Assembly: GCA_028692955.1 (NCBI GenBank)
Contig: JAQUWH010000002.1
Location: 120,876-184,875, forward strand
Reading direction: 5' to 3'
DNA from: Clostridia bacterium
GTDB taxonomy: Bacteria; Bacillota; Clostridia; TANB77; CAG-465
Length of the DNA stretch: 64,000 bases
Shown here: positions 8,806 to 16,658 of the stretch, piece after piece
How the letters are laid out: every line of letters begins with the position of its first letter
How positions within the stretch are numbered: the first letter of the stretch is position 1
The notes under the pieces: generated by a model
Seen by the model: the letters and a program-made list of their open reading frames with translations, nothing else
Told to the model about the DNA's origin: nothing
Databases searched by the model: none
Translations under genes and position numbers: made by a program

Positions 8806-9161
8806 ATATTTACTCCAATGATTCCTCCAATAACACCAGCAACAGCGCATATACCTAAATATAACCCTAAAGTATTAGAAACAAAGAAACTTCCCGATTC
8901 TATTACTGCAATGAAATACATTAGTAAGCAGTATATCACTCCAAAAAGTGCACCATATAACAAACCCTTTTCTTTTATTTTCCTTGAAAGTAATGTTGAA
9001 CCAACTAATACAGAAATTAATAATGTCCCAAATATAAATGATTGCAAATGTCTGTCATTTATATTAGTATATGCAAAAATAACGGCGGTTAAACTTATAA
9101 ATATCAAAGATATTATAAATGAAATAACCAAGCTTATACTATAGTTTTTTAATTTTGTCAT
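8802..9161 (-). CDS. TIGR04086-type four-TM membrane protein
   Basis: This is a 119-aa protein made almost wholly of four hydrophobic helices, with Gly-rich third and fourth helices (KGLLYGALFGVIYCLLMYF; GICAVAGVIGGIIGV). The pattern matches the TIGR04086/YrzE family of unknown function found in Firmicutes. It is translationally coupled to spoIVB through an ATGA overlap. The ATG at 9161 is preferred because GGGAG lies 11 bases upstream; a GTG at 9170 is too close to it. Confidence 0.65.
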   Translation of the reverse strand: MTKLKNYSISLVISFIISLIFISLTAVIFAYTNINDRHLQSFIFGTLLISVLVGSTLLSRKIKEKGLLYGALFGVIYCLLMYFIAVIESGSFFVSNTLGLYLGICAVAGVIGGIIGVNI

Positions 9162-9256
9162 ATTCTTCACATCTCCCTTTATACATATATATTTCTATAA
9201 TGAAAAAATATGTTTATTTTATTCATATATTCATTAAGTACTTTGCAACGACATGT

Positions 9257-9508
9257 TCACTTTCTACATAACCGTATATATATTCTTTGAATTAATATTT
9301 TTGCATCAATATAATTGCAAATTTTAAGTTTCTCCATCTTACCAATTTTATTTAGATATACAATATTTTCAAGCATTTCATACATGACTACTTTTAATTC
9401 ATTTCCTATGTTATACTTTTCAACACGAGGTAATTTAAGTATCATATTTAATATATATTCTATATATCTTTCATATTTTGGTATTAATTCTAAATTACTT
9501 TTTTCCAT
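9257..9508 (-). CDS. avd: Avd-like accessory protein of a diversity-generating retroelement (short)
   Basis: Avd is a four-helix-bundle partner that binds the DGR reverse transcriptase and template RNA. Residues here follow the Avd pattern: KYERYIEYILNMILKLPRVEKYNIGNELK..., then YMLENIVYL-like helices and IDAKILIQRIYIRL. At 83 aa it lacks the usual last helix (EIGxxxGGW). After the TGA, the +1 frame adds YVESEHVVAKYLMNI and ends again. The gene is either truncated or damaged. It overlaps the MutS-like gene by 14 bases, with GGTGG as the ribosome site. Codon 79 is one of the rare CGG codons of the window. Confidence 0.6.
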   Translation of the reverse strand: MEKSNLELIPKYERYIEYILNMILKLPRVEKYNIGNELKVVMYEMLENIVYLNKIGKMEKLKICNYIDAKILIQRIYIRLCRK

Positions 9509-9848
9509 TGTATTCGCCACCAAAATGTATTTTCGATACAGGTATTTCATTGCCATTATACTCATATTTTACAACATACTTTTTACTTCCAATATTTTCA
9601 ACAATCACTTCTCCATAATCTGCATAATCATATAACTTAAAAGAATAACCTATTCTCTTTAACATTCCTATATACTTCCCAACTGAAACAACTGGAAAAG
9701 CTATTTTTGCAATACTTCCAAAAAGTCCTTTTTTAAGACCTAAATATTCACTCAAACAAAGAGCTTCAAAGACACCACATCTTACAAATACAAAATATTC
9801 TGCATTTTCTTCTACTGCTATTCTATCAAAATCATCTAAAAAAGGCAT
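9495..9848 (-). CDS. MutS-domain-I-like (MSL) DGR accessory protein
   Basis: This is a 117-aa protein resembling the N-terminal mismatch-recognition domain of MutS: YFVFVRCGVFEALCLSEYLG parallels the MutS pattern FxRxGxFYExxxxDA, followed by a short loop and GKYIGMLKRIGYSFKLYDY in place of the usual x-L-x-x-x-GY-x-V segment. Small MutS-like ORFs are known companions of some DGRs. It lies between the DGR target gene and avd and overlaps avd. The assignment is by pattern and context; a function in mutagenic retrohoming is inference. Confidence 0.5.
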   Translation of the reverse strand: MPFLDDFDRIAVEENAEYFVFVRCGVFEALCLSEYLGLKKGLFGSIAKIAFPVVSVGKYIGMLKRIGYSFKLYDYADYGEVIVENIGSKKYVVKYEYNGNEIPVSKIHFGGEYNGKK

Positions 9849-10160
9849 AAAAAATCCCCCTTAATCTCAGGTATAGAATTCAAAAAAACAAAATAACAAT
9901 TTAATTACTTATCTAATTTTTTTGAAAATTTCTATACTCGAATGTTAATGAGGGTACCCGAATGTTAATGTTTTTTATTTAAATTATCACCACCATTTCG
10001 CAAGCTCAAGGGTGTATAATTTAAAGTAGCTAACGCCATTAACACATTTTTACTTATACATTCAATCTAATACTTAATACATTCTATTCTACAAGAGGTT
10101 AGTCTTACTTACCTCCATGCAAGACTATCTTATGTCAAGCATATTCGACAGTGGTCAGTG
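9849..10160 (-). other. Non-coding region downstream of the DGR target gene
   Basis: These 312 bases carry no ORF. They hold a two-copy 12-mer (9939-9970) and a 7-bp hairpin on the minus strand (TAGTCTT...AAGACTA). No second copy of the target gene's GC-rich variable end is seen here, so I find no template repeat. Confidence 0.5.
9939..9970. repeat. Two-copy direct repeat CGAATGTTAATG
   Basis: CGAATGTTAATG occurs at 9939-9950 and 9959-9970, a 20-base period with AGGGTACC between the copies. Confidence 0.7.
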
Positions 10161-11471
10161 CTACTTTATGTAAAGCGTTGGACGAAACCCGATGTGGTTG
10201 CCGCTACTGCTGCACGTAGTGCCAGAACGATAACCTGCCGGATTAAAACTGCCACCATCATTGTAATCACCACCACGATAGACGCGGCTACTGCTAAAGA
10301 TCGCTGCCATTGTCCATTCGTATACGTTACCTGCCATATCGTAGATATTATTTACCATAAAACTAGGATGTGCACCTGTTACTGCTATAGAGATAAATGT
10401 ATCTTCTGTACTATTTGTTCCATTATAATTCCCTTTATTTGTACTATTGCTAGGATATGCTTGGTCTTTTTTCTCTATGAATTTTAACGCTGTATCCCAT
10501 TGTATATCATAACATAATGTTGAAACTACTCCTGTTTCTGTATTACCTTTTGGATACATGGCTCTTGCTACTGTTACTGCTCCATTTCCTGGTGTTTCTG
10601 TATTTTTATTTGCTCCCCATGCAATGAAATTCCATGCGCCTACTCCTTGTTTTGATACTGGTTTTATTGTTCCAGTAGATACAGTGCCATGGTTATCTAC
10701 TACAGATTGTGTTGTACCTGGTATTCCTGCTTGGTAACGTGCTATATAATAGCCTTTGTTTGTTTCAACACTTGCTTTCATTGCTATATATTCTGCGGTA
10801 TTTTCATCTTCAGGTGTATTTGCTACTGTAAGATATTGTACCGGCCAATCTACTCTTTTAAAATTTGCTATATTATCTACTGGAATCCATACAAACTCAT
10901 TTTCATCATTATCTTGTATTACTAAACCATCTTCTATTATTTGCTCTGTTGCTACAGACGATACTTTAAAGCCTTTTGGTATTATTGCTGTTTTTCCTTT
11001 TGCATCAGTATATTTCGTATTTTCTGCTACGATTTCTGTTGGAATCATTGGTGTATTTCCACCACCTGTTGTTCCACCTTGGTTGATGATTTCTTCAAAC
11101 CACTTCTTCTCTGTTTCATCATTTCCGGTAAATACTAGTTTACCGCTTTGTACTTCCACTTTTCCATTTAGTTTACTTTCTTTTACAGATTGTATTTCAT
11201 CTGTTATTTTTGGGTTTGTTGTATCTGTTAAGTTTAATCCATTCATATCAAATGTTCCTGTACTTTTTGCATACTTATCTGCTATATACAGATTTAAATC
11301 ATCTTGTATTGTTGATACATCTTGTTTAAACGTTGCCTCTTTAGCATTATTAATTGGGTTGTTATTATTTAATGTTAATATCACTGCTGCAGCTAGTATT
11401 ATCACTACGATAATTGTAATAACTAACGTAATCAGTGATATACCTTTCTTATTTCTTTTGTTTACTTTCAT
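10161..11471 (-). CDS. DGR target: pilin-like protein with C-terminal FGE/C-type-lectin variable domain
   Basis: This is a surface protein of 436 aa. The N-terminus is a type IV prepilin-like leader (NKRNKKGISLITLVITIIVV...) with the K-G-[IF] cleavage pattern and a long hydrophobic helix. The C-terminal ~270 residues match the formylglycine-generating-enzyme/sulfatase-modifying fold (EFVWIPV, KGYYIARYQAG, NVYEWT, VYRGGDY, IGFRP), the scaffold used by many DGR variable proteins. The last 45 codons are GC-rich and dominated by Ser, Gly, Asn and Asp. The ATG at 11471 is 9 bases after AGGAG; an ATG at 11477 is too close. It is followed by MutS-like and avd genes. Confidence 0.8.
   Translation of the reverse strand: MKVNKRNKKGISLITLVITIIVVIILAAAVILTLNNNNPINNAKEATFKQDVSTIQDDLNLYIADKYAKSTGTFDMNGLNLTDTTNPKITDEIQSVKESKLNGKVEVQSGKLVFTGNDETEKKWFEEIINQGGTTGGGNTPMIPTEIVAENTKYTDAKGKTAIIPKGFKVSSVATEQIIEDGLVIQDNDENEFVWIPVDNIANFKRVDWPVQYLTVANTPEDENTAEYIAMKASVETNKGYYIARYQAGIPGTTQSVVDNHGTVSTGTIKPVSKQGVGAWNFIAWGANKNTETPGNGAVTVARAMYPKGNTETGVVSTLCYDIQWDTALKFIEKKDQAYPSNSTNKGNYNGTNSTEDTFISIAVTGAHPSFMVNNIYDMAGNVYEWTMAAIFSSSRVYRGGDYNDGGSFNPAGYRSGTTCSSSGNHIGFRPTLYIK
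10164..10298 (-). repeat. Predicted DGR variable repeat (VR) with IMH-like 3' end
   Basis: This stretch encodes FSSSRVYRGGDYNDGGSFNP and onward to IGFRPTLYIK. Base composition jumps to about 50% GC, with codons such as AGC, AGT, GGC and CGC at the lectin-fold surface positions where TR adenines (AAC codons) are usually mutated. The invariant end (ATCGGGTTTCGTCCAACG) is a candidate IMH. No template repeat with the same end was found by eye in the window. Confidence 0.6.
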
Positions 11472-11524
11472 TATCATTTTCTCCTATTTTTCATCGTATC
11501 TTTGAATATAAAAATACTAATAGT

Positions 11525-11552
11525 ATGATATCACATACAAAAAAATCTTCAA
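11525..11552 (-). promoter_or_regulatory. Probable promoter of the DGR target gene
   Basis: Minus strand: TTGAAG (11552-11547), a 16-base spacer, then TGATATCAT as an extended -10 (11533-11525), about 55 bases before the ATG. Confidence 0.4.
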
Positions 11553-11679
11553 TACTTTTTGCCAAATTATATATATTGTTTTATTATGTTTTCTTGTTTT
11601 TTCATTGTGATTGTTTTTGCTGACATTTCTTGTTTGTATTTTTTGGTAATTATTTTGTGTGTTTTTTTGGATATTATAC

Positions 11680-11715
11680 AAAAATAGAAACGAATAGCAA
11701 TTTGCTTCTATTTTT
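11680..11715 (-). terminator. Terminator at the end of the dcw cluster
   Basis: AAAAATAGAA (11680-11689) pairs with TTCTATTTTT (11706-11715), just after the sbp stop codon on the minus strand. Confidence 0.65.
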
Positions 11716-11721
11716 AAATTA

Positions 11722-12180
11722 TTATTCTATTTTAACTGTTTCTTTCTTCTCTTCTTTTATTTTTGGTTCTTTCTTTACAATTACTTTTTTTGTTTTCGGC
11801 TTATCTTTATTCTCTTTTTTCATTTCCTTCTTTTTTTTGTCTATCTTCTCTAAAAAGTCTCTTCTGATTGTAGAAAAATTATTTAAAAGTCTAGAGCCAA
11901 ATACAATCACTACGGCAAGATAGATTTCAACATTTAATTTACTACCAATATATACTAAAAACATAGCAATAATCGCATTACCAAAGAATCCTGATAAGAA
12001 GGTATTCATTCTAAATTTCTTCTCTATATTAGCTGAAAATGCACCAAAGACTGAATCAAGGCATGCTAGTATAGCAACCGCTATATATTGAGAATATGAA
12101 TATGGTATGATCACATTAAGACCAGTTAAAATTCCGGCAATAACAAAACCAATTACTATGATAACTCCTGTCATATTCAC
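11722..12180 (-). CDS. sbp: Small basic family protein (Sbp, DUF1290)
   Basis: This is a membrane protein of 152 aa. Residues 1-108 match Sbp: three TM segments with the signature YSQYIAVAILACLDSVFGA, a basic loop (EKKFRMNTFLSGFFGN) and FGSRLLNNFSTIRR. A Lys/Glu-rich tail of ~45 residues is added. In Bacillus, sbp lies between divIB and ftsA-ftsZ, and the same order ftsQ-ylxW-sbp is seen here, but ftsA and ftsZ do not follow. Function is unknown; the family is linked to division clusters. Confidence 0.85.
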   Translation of the reverse strand: MNMTGVIIVIGFVIAGILTGLNVIIPYSYSQYIAVAILACLDSVFGAFSANIEKKFRMNTFLSGFFGNAIIAMFLVYIGSKLNVEIYLAVVIVFGSRLLNNFSTIRRDFLEKIDKKKKEMKKENKDKPKTKKVIVKKEPKIKEEKKETVKIE

Positions 12181-12187
12181 TCCCCCC

Positions 12188-12967
12188 TTATTTACTTTCT
12201 GTTGCGTTTCTAAAACTTAAAACACCATCAAACTTTGGTATCATAACATCGCTTTGTCTTACTACTGTAATACCAATACCAGCAGTTCCTTTTAACAAAT
12301 CAACAATTCCATTTTTTATATTCATCGCACTCTCTAAATATTGTGCATTACCAATTGCTTTAATCACAATAGGAGTTGCTACTTTTTGATAATTCACCTG
12401 AATAACGGGTCCAACACAACGAATTGCTGAAGTAGATATAATTCTTTGATCATTAACACTAATTGCTTCAGCACCAGCTGCCTTTAACTCATTAACAAGA
12501 GTTAATACATCACTATCATGAACTAAATTGTTTGAATTTATTTCTACAGAACTTTTTGTTCCATCTGTAAGTGTAATAACAATCCCCTCACCTTTTAGGT
12601 TAGTGGTACCAGCAAGTGCTGCTAACGTATCAATCTCTTTTTTCATCGAGCTAATCAATGTATCATTGGTAGAAGAGTTGTTTTTGTATTCTTCAACTAT
12701 TTTTTCACTTGCAACATATTTATCTTTTAAAGCATCATATTCATGCTGCAAAGTAAGAAGCTCATCAGCAAGTTGTGCTTCCCTCTTTCCTGCTATTAGC
12801 TCTTCTGTATTACTAATTGTTTTCATTTGTGCTGTTAGTAACATACTCAAAAAAAACAAAGCAATACCAATTACAATATATGAAATAATAGAATACTTTT
12901 TAAAGAATTCTACTGTCTTTTCTTTGAACGATTTTGTTGTTTCATTTATTTCTTTTTTATTTGCCAT
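12188..12967 (-). CDS. DUF881 (YlxW/YlxX-type) division-cluster protein
   Basis: This is a bitopic membrane protein of 259 aa: a short cytoplasmic N-terminus, one TM (ISYIVIGIALFFLSMLL), a coiled coil (LLTLQHEYDALKDKYVASEK) and an extracellular DUF881 domain. The domain signatures are EGIVITLTDG, LVHDSDVLTLVNELKAAGAE and AISVNDQRI. It sits between ftsQ and sbp as in other Firmicutes dcw clusters. The biochemical role is unknown. Confidence 0.85.
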   Translation of the reverse strand: MANKKEINETTKSFKEKTVEFFKKYSIISYIVIGIALFFLSMLLTAQMKTISNTEELIAGKREAQLADELLTLQHEYDALKDKYVASEKIVEEYKNNSSTNDTLISSMKKEIDTLAALAGTTNLKGEGIVITLTDGTKSSVEINSNNLVHDSDVLTLVNELKAAGAEAISVNDQRIISTSAIRCVGPVIQVNYQKVATPIVIKAIGNAQYLESAMNIKNGIVDLLKGTAGIGITVVRQSDVMIPKFDGVLSFRNATESK

Positions 12968-12980
12968 AGGTACCCCTCCT

Positions 12981-13811
12981 TTAAAAAGATGAAAATATAG
13001 GTTTGGATTTAGTCATATCAATTACACCAACAGATTCAGAAGGTAATTTTTCAATAATACCTTTTAAAAAGTTCATCTTATATTTTAAATCAATTTCATT
13101 TGGAAACTTAACAATAAGTTTATCATCTAACGTAAGAGTTGTCAAGGAATTTTCAAAACTTACCTTTGTTACTTCCTTATCTATTTTACTTTTGTCATAT
13201 TCTTTTTTAATTGAAAGATACGTTACGATTTTAGAATAATCAATCTCATTGATTTTTTCTCCAAATACAACTTCATCTGCAAAAGTGACTCCATATAGTA
13301 ACATTTGCTCTTTTGTCTTCTCTTCTATCTTCCCTTCTTCAAGGATATAGCCATCTTTATCTATTTTAAAGAATTTATTTTTCTCTTTATCATAAGCTAG
13401 ATACATTGGAATCCTTTCGGAAGTTTTAATTTGTATTTTATTTGGTAATTTCATTGTAACTTTTACATCATCTAAAAAAGAAAATTCCTCTATTTTATCT
13501 TTCTCATAGGAAAAAAATTGTATAAAGATATTCTTATCCATATTAATATCAAGTTTTGTCATAACCTCTTCTTTTGCATAGCGTTCTGTTCCTACTAATT
13601 CAACCTCTTTTACATTAAAAGTTGGAAGAGTAAGTAATAAATAAATACCAGAAATAATAGCACCAATGAATAAAAAGAGTAATATTACTACAAAGGCTCT
13701 TTTTCCTTTTTTCTTTTTTTTAATTATCTTTTTTTCATTTTTATATGACCTTTTTGCAGAAGCACTATTTTTCCTACTACTTGTCCTAGCATGATTACTT
13801 CTATTTTCCAT
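12981..13811 (-). CDS. ftsQ: Cell division protein FtsQ/DivIB
   Basis: This is a divisome scaffold protein of 276 aa with a long Lys/Arg/Ser-rich cytoplasmic tail, one TM (AFVVILLFLFIGAIISGIYLL) and a POTRA domain (FNVKEVELVGTERYAKEEVM). A beta domain with the PNKIQIKTSERIP stretch follows. It interacts with FtsL and DivIC outside the membrane. AGGTG stands 7 bases before the ATG. It is in the dcw operon between murG and ylxW. Confidence 0.9.
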   Translation of the reverse strand: MENRSNHARTSSRKNSASAKRSYKNEKKIIKKKKKGKRAFVVILLFLFIGAIISGIYLLLTLPTFNVKEVELVGTERYAKEEVMTKLDINMDKNIFIQFFSYEKDKIEEFSFLDDVKVTMKLPNKIQIKTSERIPMYLAYDKEKNKFFKIDKDGYILEEGKIEEKTKEQMLLYGVTFADEVVFGEKINEIDYSKIVTYLSIKKEYDKSKIDKEVTKVSFENSLTTLTLDDKLIVKFPNEIDLKYKMNFLKGIIEKLPSESVGVIDMTKSKPIFSSF

Positions 13812-13820
13812 CGTTTACAC

Positions 13821-14945
13821 CTACTTTTTTAAAGCATCTAACATACATTTGTATATTTTCTCTTCTACATCCAGTTTTGCTATTTTTCTAGCATTATGTG
13901 ACATTTCATCGATATTATTTTGTATTATCATTTTTTGTATATTACTATTTAAAACGTTAGCTGTTAAATCCTTTTGCTCTATTATTTTTCCCGCGCTCAC
14001 ATTTTCTAATACTTTTGCATTATATAACTGATGATTTTCAGCAGCAGTTGGAAGTGGTATTAAGATTGCTGGTTTTCCAGATAAAGCAAGTTCTGTAACA
14101 GTAAGTGCACCTGCCCTAGTAATACAGATATCAACTGCTTTATACATCTTATCCATATCAAATATAAATTGTTCTACTTTGATATTGTTAACGCTTTCAT
14201 GTTTATCTTTTGACTGAATTATTTTTAACTCATTTTTTATTTCATCATAATTTTTGTTACCTGTTACAAGAACCACAAAATAATCCTGGATAAAATGACT
14301 CGATACCATTTCAAGTATGGTTTTATTTACTTTCATGGCCCCTTGTGAACCACAAGTAACAAGGACAATTTTTTTATCAATATCTGCTAAACCAAGCTCT
14401 TTTTTACACGCTTCTTTATCTAATCTATCAAAAACGTCAACATCAAACTTTGCTGGTGTTCCTGTATAAACAATATTTTTTCTATTCTTTAATCTTACTC
14501 TTGCATCCTCAAATCCAATCATCACTGCTTTTGCTTTTTTTGCAAGCAATTTTACAGAAACTCCTGGAAAAGCATTGCTCTCATGTAACATATATGGAAT
14601 TTTTAATTTTTTACTAGCAAGCATAACAGGAACACAAATATATCCACCAGTGCCTATTATCAAATCCGCTTTAAAGTCAATTAGTACTTTTTTAGCATCA
14701 CTAATTCCTTTGTATGCTTTTGCTAATTGCTTAAAATTTTTTAATGTCAAAGAACGAATGATTTTCCCTGTGCTAATATGTTTTATTTCAAATCCTGCAT
14801 TCATAACAAGACTATTTTCAAGACCATCTTTTGTCCCAATAAATAATATTTTGGTATCTGGCTGATGCTTTAATAAAATTTTTGCCATCGCAATTGCTGG
14901 ATTAACATGGCCACCTGTGCCAGCACAAGCAAATACTATATTCAT
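13821..14945 (-). CDS. murG: MurG N-acetylglucosaminyltransferase
   Basis: MurG adds GlcNAc to lipid I to form lipid II on the inner membrane face. The 374-aa GT-B protein has the N-terminal loop CAGTGGHVNPAIAMA, the HESNAFPG motif and the UDP-GlcNAc site ITRAGALTVTELALSGKPAILIP with PTAAENHQ. The ATG at 14945 is preferred because AAGGAAGG lies 8 bases upstream; a GTG at 14954 overlaps that site. Confidence 0.95.
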   Translation of the reverse strand: MNIVFACAGTGGHVNPAIAMAKILLKHQPDTKILFIGTKDGLENSLVMNAGFEIKHISTGKIIRSLTLKNFKQLAKAYKGISDAKKVLIDFKADLIIGTGGYICVPVMLASKKLKIPYMLHESNAFPGVSVKLLAKKAKAVMIGFEDARVRLKNRKNIVYTGTPAKFDVDVFDRLDKEACKKELGLADIDKKIVLVTCGSQGAMKVNKTILEMVSSHFIQDYFVVLVTGNKNYDEIKNELKIIQSKDKHESVNNIKVEQFIFDMDKMYKAVDICITRAGALTVTELALSGKPAILIPLPTAAENHQLYNAKVLENVSAGKIIEQKDLTANVLNSNIQKMIIQNNIDEMSHNARKIAKLDVEEKIYKCMLDALKK

Positions 14946-14960
14946 TCTCTTCACCTTCCT

Positions 14961-15488
14961 TTAATTATATCTTTTTGAATTTTCATTTTCCTCAAATATT
15001 TCATCTACATTTCTATTGACTGGAACTTTTCCCTCAAAATACGGATAGCCCTCCGCTTTGTTTTTTAACAAAAACTGATAATAGGGTAACGGGTACCATT
15101 CATTTGCAATACAAAGTTTTAACTGGATCACTTCGTAATTTTCACCATATTTTTCTTGCACTTTTTTCGCTAATTTGATATCTTCTATATTTAAAGAAAT
15201 GCTATCATCTGTTGTAATTTGATGAATATCATCTATATTTAACTTACCATAAATCTCCATGCCTTCTACTTTTGCAAAATATAGCGTATATATGGCATGA
15301 CCTGTTTTATCAACATTTTTACTATATTTTTGAAGTGTTACTTCAAAGTCATAATTTTCTTTTACAATATCACTTGTTACTTGCTTTACTTTTTCAATTT
15401 TTACTCTATTAATTTCTATCACAATAACAAATGTTACCATGATACAAAGTACCAATATAATTAAAAAAGTAATGATTTTGTTTTTCAT
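14961..15488 (-). CDS. Unrecognised bitopic protein inside the dcw cluster
   Basis: This is a 175-aa protein with one N-terminal TM (IITFLIILVLCIMVTFVIVI) and a soluble domain likely to be outside the cell. I recognise no family. AGGAG precedes the ATG by 8 bases. It replaces the position where murD, murF or spoVE-adjacent genes usually stand, between ftsW and murG, with gaps of 6 and 15 bases, so it is co-transcribed with lipid II synthesis and division genes. Confidence 0.7.
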   Translation of the reverse strand: MKNKIITFLIILVLCIMVTFVIVIEINRVKIEKVKQVTSDIVKENYDFEVTLQKYSKNVDKTGHAIYTLYFAKVEGMEIYGKLNIDDIHQITTDDSISLNIEDIKLAKKVQEKYGENYEVIQLKLCIANEWYPLPYYQFLLKNKAEGYPYFEGKVPVNRNVDEIFEENENSKRYN

Positions 15489-15503
15489 AAGCTTTTCTCC
15501 TAC

Positions 15504-16644
15504 TTAAGCACTTTTGCAATTCCTAGAAATACTAAGTAATATTCCCATTGCGCAAAGGTTAATACAAAGTGCCGTTCCTCCATAGCTAAAGAATGGTAAT
15601 GGCATACCCGTTACGGGCATTGTACAGGTAACAACTGCTATATTAACAAATATCTGCAGTGCGAATACACTCGTAATACCTGTTGCCACTAAAGAGCCAA
15701 ATAGGTCTTTACAAGTAATGGCAATTCGATACCCTCTATAAATAAAGAAGGTAAATACTCCCAGAACAGCTAAAGTCCCCACCAATCCAAATTCTTCACC
15801 CAGAACCGAAAAGATAAAGTCATTCTGTGCCTCTGGTAGCCATAAATATTTTTGTCTACTTTGCCCAAGCCCTAGTCCAAATACTCCACCAGAACCAATT
15901 GCATACAAACTCTGAGCCGCTTGCCAGTTACCATCACGTATATCTTCTTCAGGATTTAGGAAAGAGAGTATCCTCTTCATTCTAAATTCTTCGGCAGAAA
16001 TAAAAATGCCGCCAGCAATTAATACAATGAGCAAAAATGCAATAATATATCTTGCTTTTATCTTAATACCACTAGCAAATATGATAGACATAGAAGCAAC
16101 AATCATAACTAATGTACCGGCTCATATGCTTTTGTAGAAACATAATTGCTATAACAAGTCCTAGCATACAGACTGGAACAATATATCCTTTAAAGGTATT
16201 TAATTTTTTAGTATTTAATGAGATATAAGTTGCCGTAGCAAGTACTAAAACGATTTTCATAATTTCAGAAGGTTGAAACCTAAAAGATTCACCAAAACCA
16301 AGCCAACGTTTAGCACCATTTACTTCAATTCCAAGTGGAGTTAATACAGCTATTAATAACAATATTACAAATGCAAAACCAATATAGCTCCATTTTTTAT
16401 ACACTCTATAATCAATTTTTGATATAACAAGCATCGCGATAACGCCAACAATAGCAAACAACAATTGTTTAGTAAGAAGCTCATTACTATTTCCATACAC
16501 ACTTAAAGCATGATAAGAGCTAGCAGTGGCAACCATAACAAGTCCCATGCATAGCAGTAACATGATCGTTATGAGCATACTGAAATCCATATTCTTTTTT
16601 TCTTCACCATCACTACTTTTAGTAATCAGCTTAAATTTTTTCAT
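15504..16644 (-). CDS. ftsW: FtsW/SpoVE lipid II polymerase, read through a +1 shift at CGG
   Basis: This SEDS-family glycosyltransferase polymerises lipid II. Two overlapping ORFs (16644-16072 and 16106-15504) together make one 379-aa SEDS protein. The first part has MLITIMLLLCMGLVMV, RWLGFG and FQPSEIMKIVLVL. The second has FSVLGEEFGLVG and MPVTGMPLPFFSYGGT. The frame breaks at codon 176, CGG (16119-16117). Dropping its C turns HMS-R-Y into HMS-G-T-L-V, the conserved xxGT motif after TM4. The start has a ribosome site in the gap after mraY. It is either a recoded gene, a pseudogene or a sequence error. A second FtsW elsewhere in the genome is possible. Confidence 0.8.
16117..16119 (-). other. 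+1 frameshift site (CGG) in ftsW
   Basis: Zero frame reads ATG AGC CGG TAC and soon ends. Skipping the C reads ATG AGC GGT ACA TTA, giving the family's conserved G-T. Confidence 0.65.
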
Positions 16645-16658
16645 ACATCTCTCCTATA

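Noticed and set aside
9272..9274. Avd CGG as a firm fourth frameshift case
   Set aside because: The zero-frame Arg in IRL also fits the family, so the evidence is ambiguous; kept out of the core set.
10095..10130. H-type pseudoknot downstream of the DGR target
   Set aside because: TAGTCTT/AAGACTA and GAGGT/ACCTC cross, but the third loop would have zero bases across a 7-bp stem; the two hairpins are mutually exclusive instead.
10158..11505. Plus-strand ORFs opposite the DGR target
   Set aside because: Cys/Phe/Ser-rich shadow translations with no motifs; the minus-strand gene explains the region.
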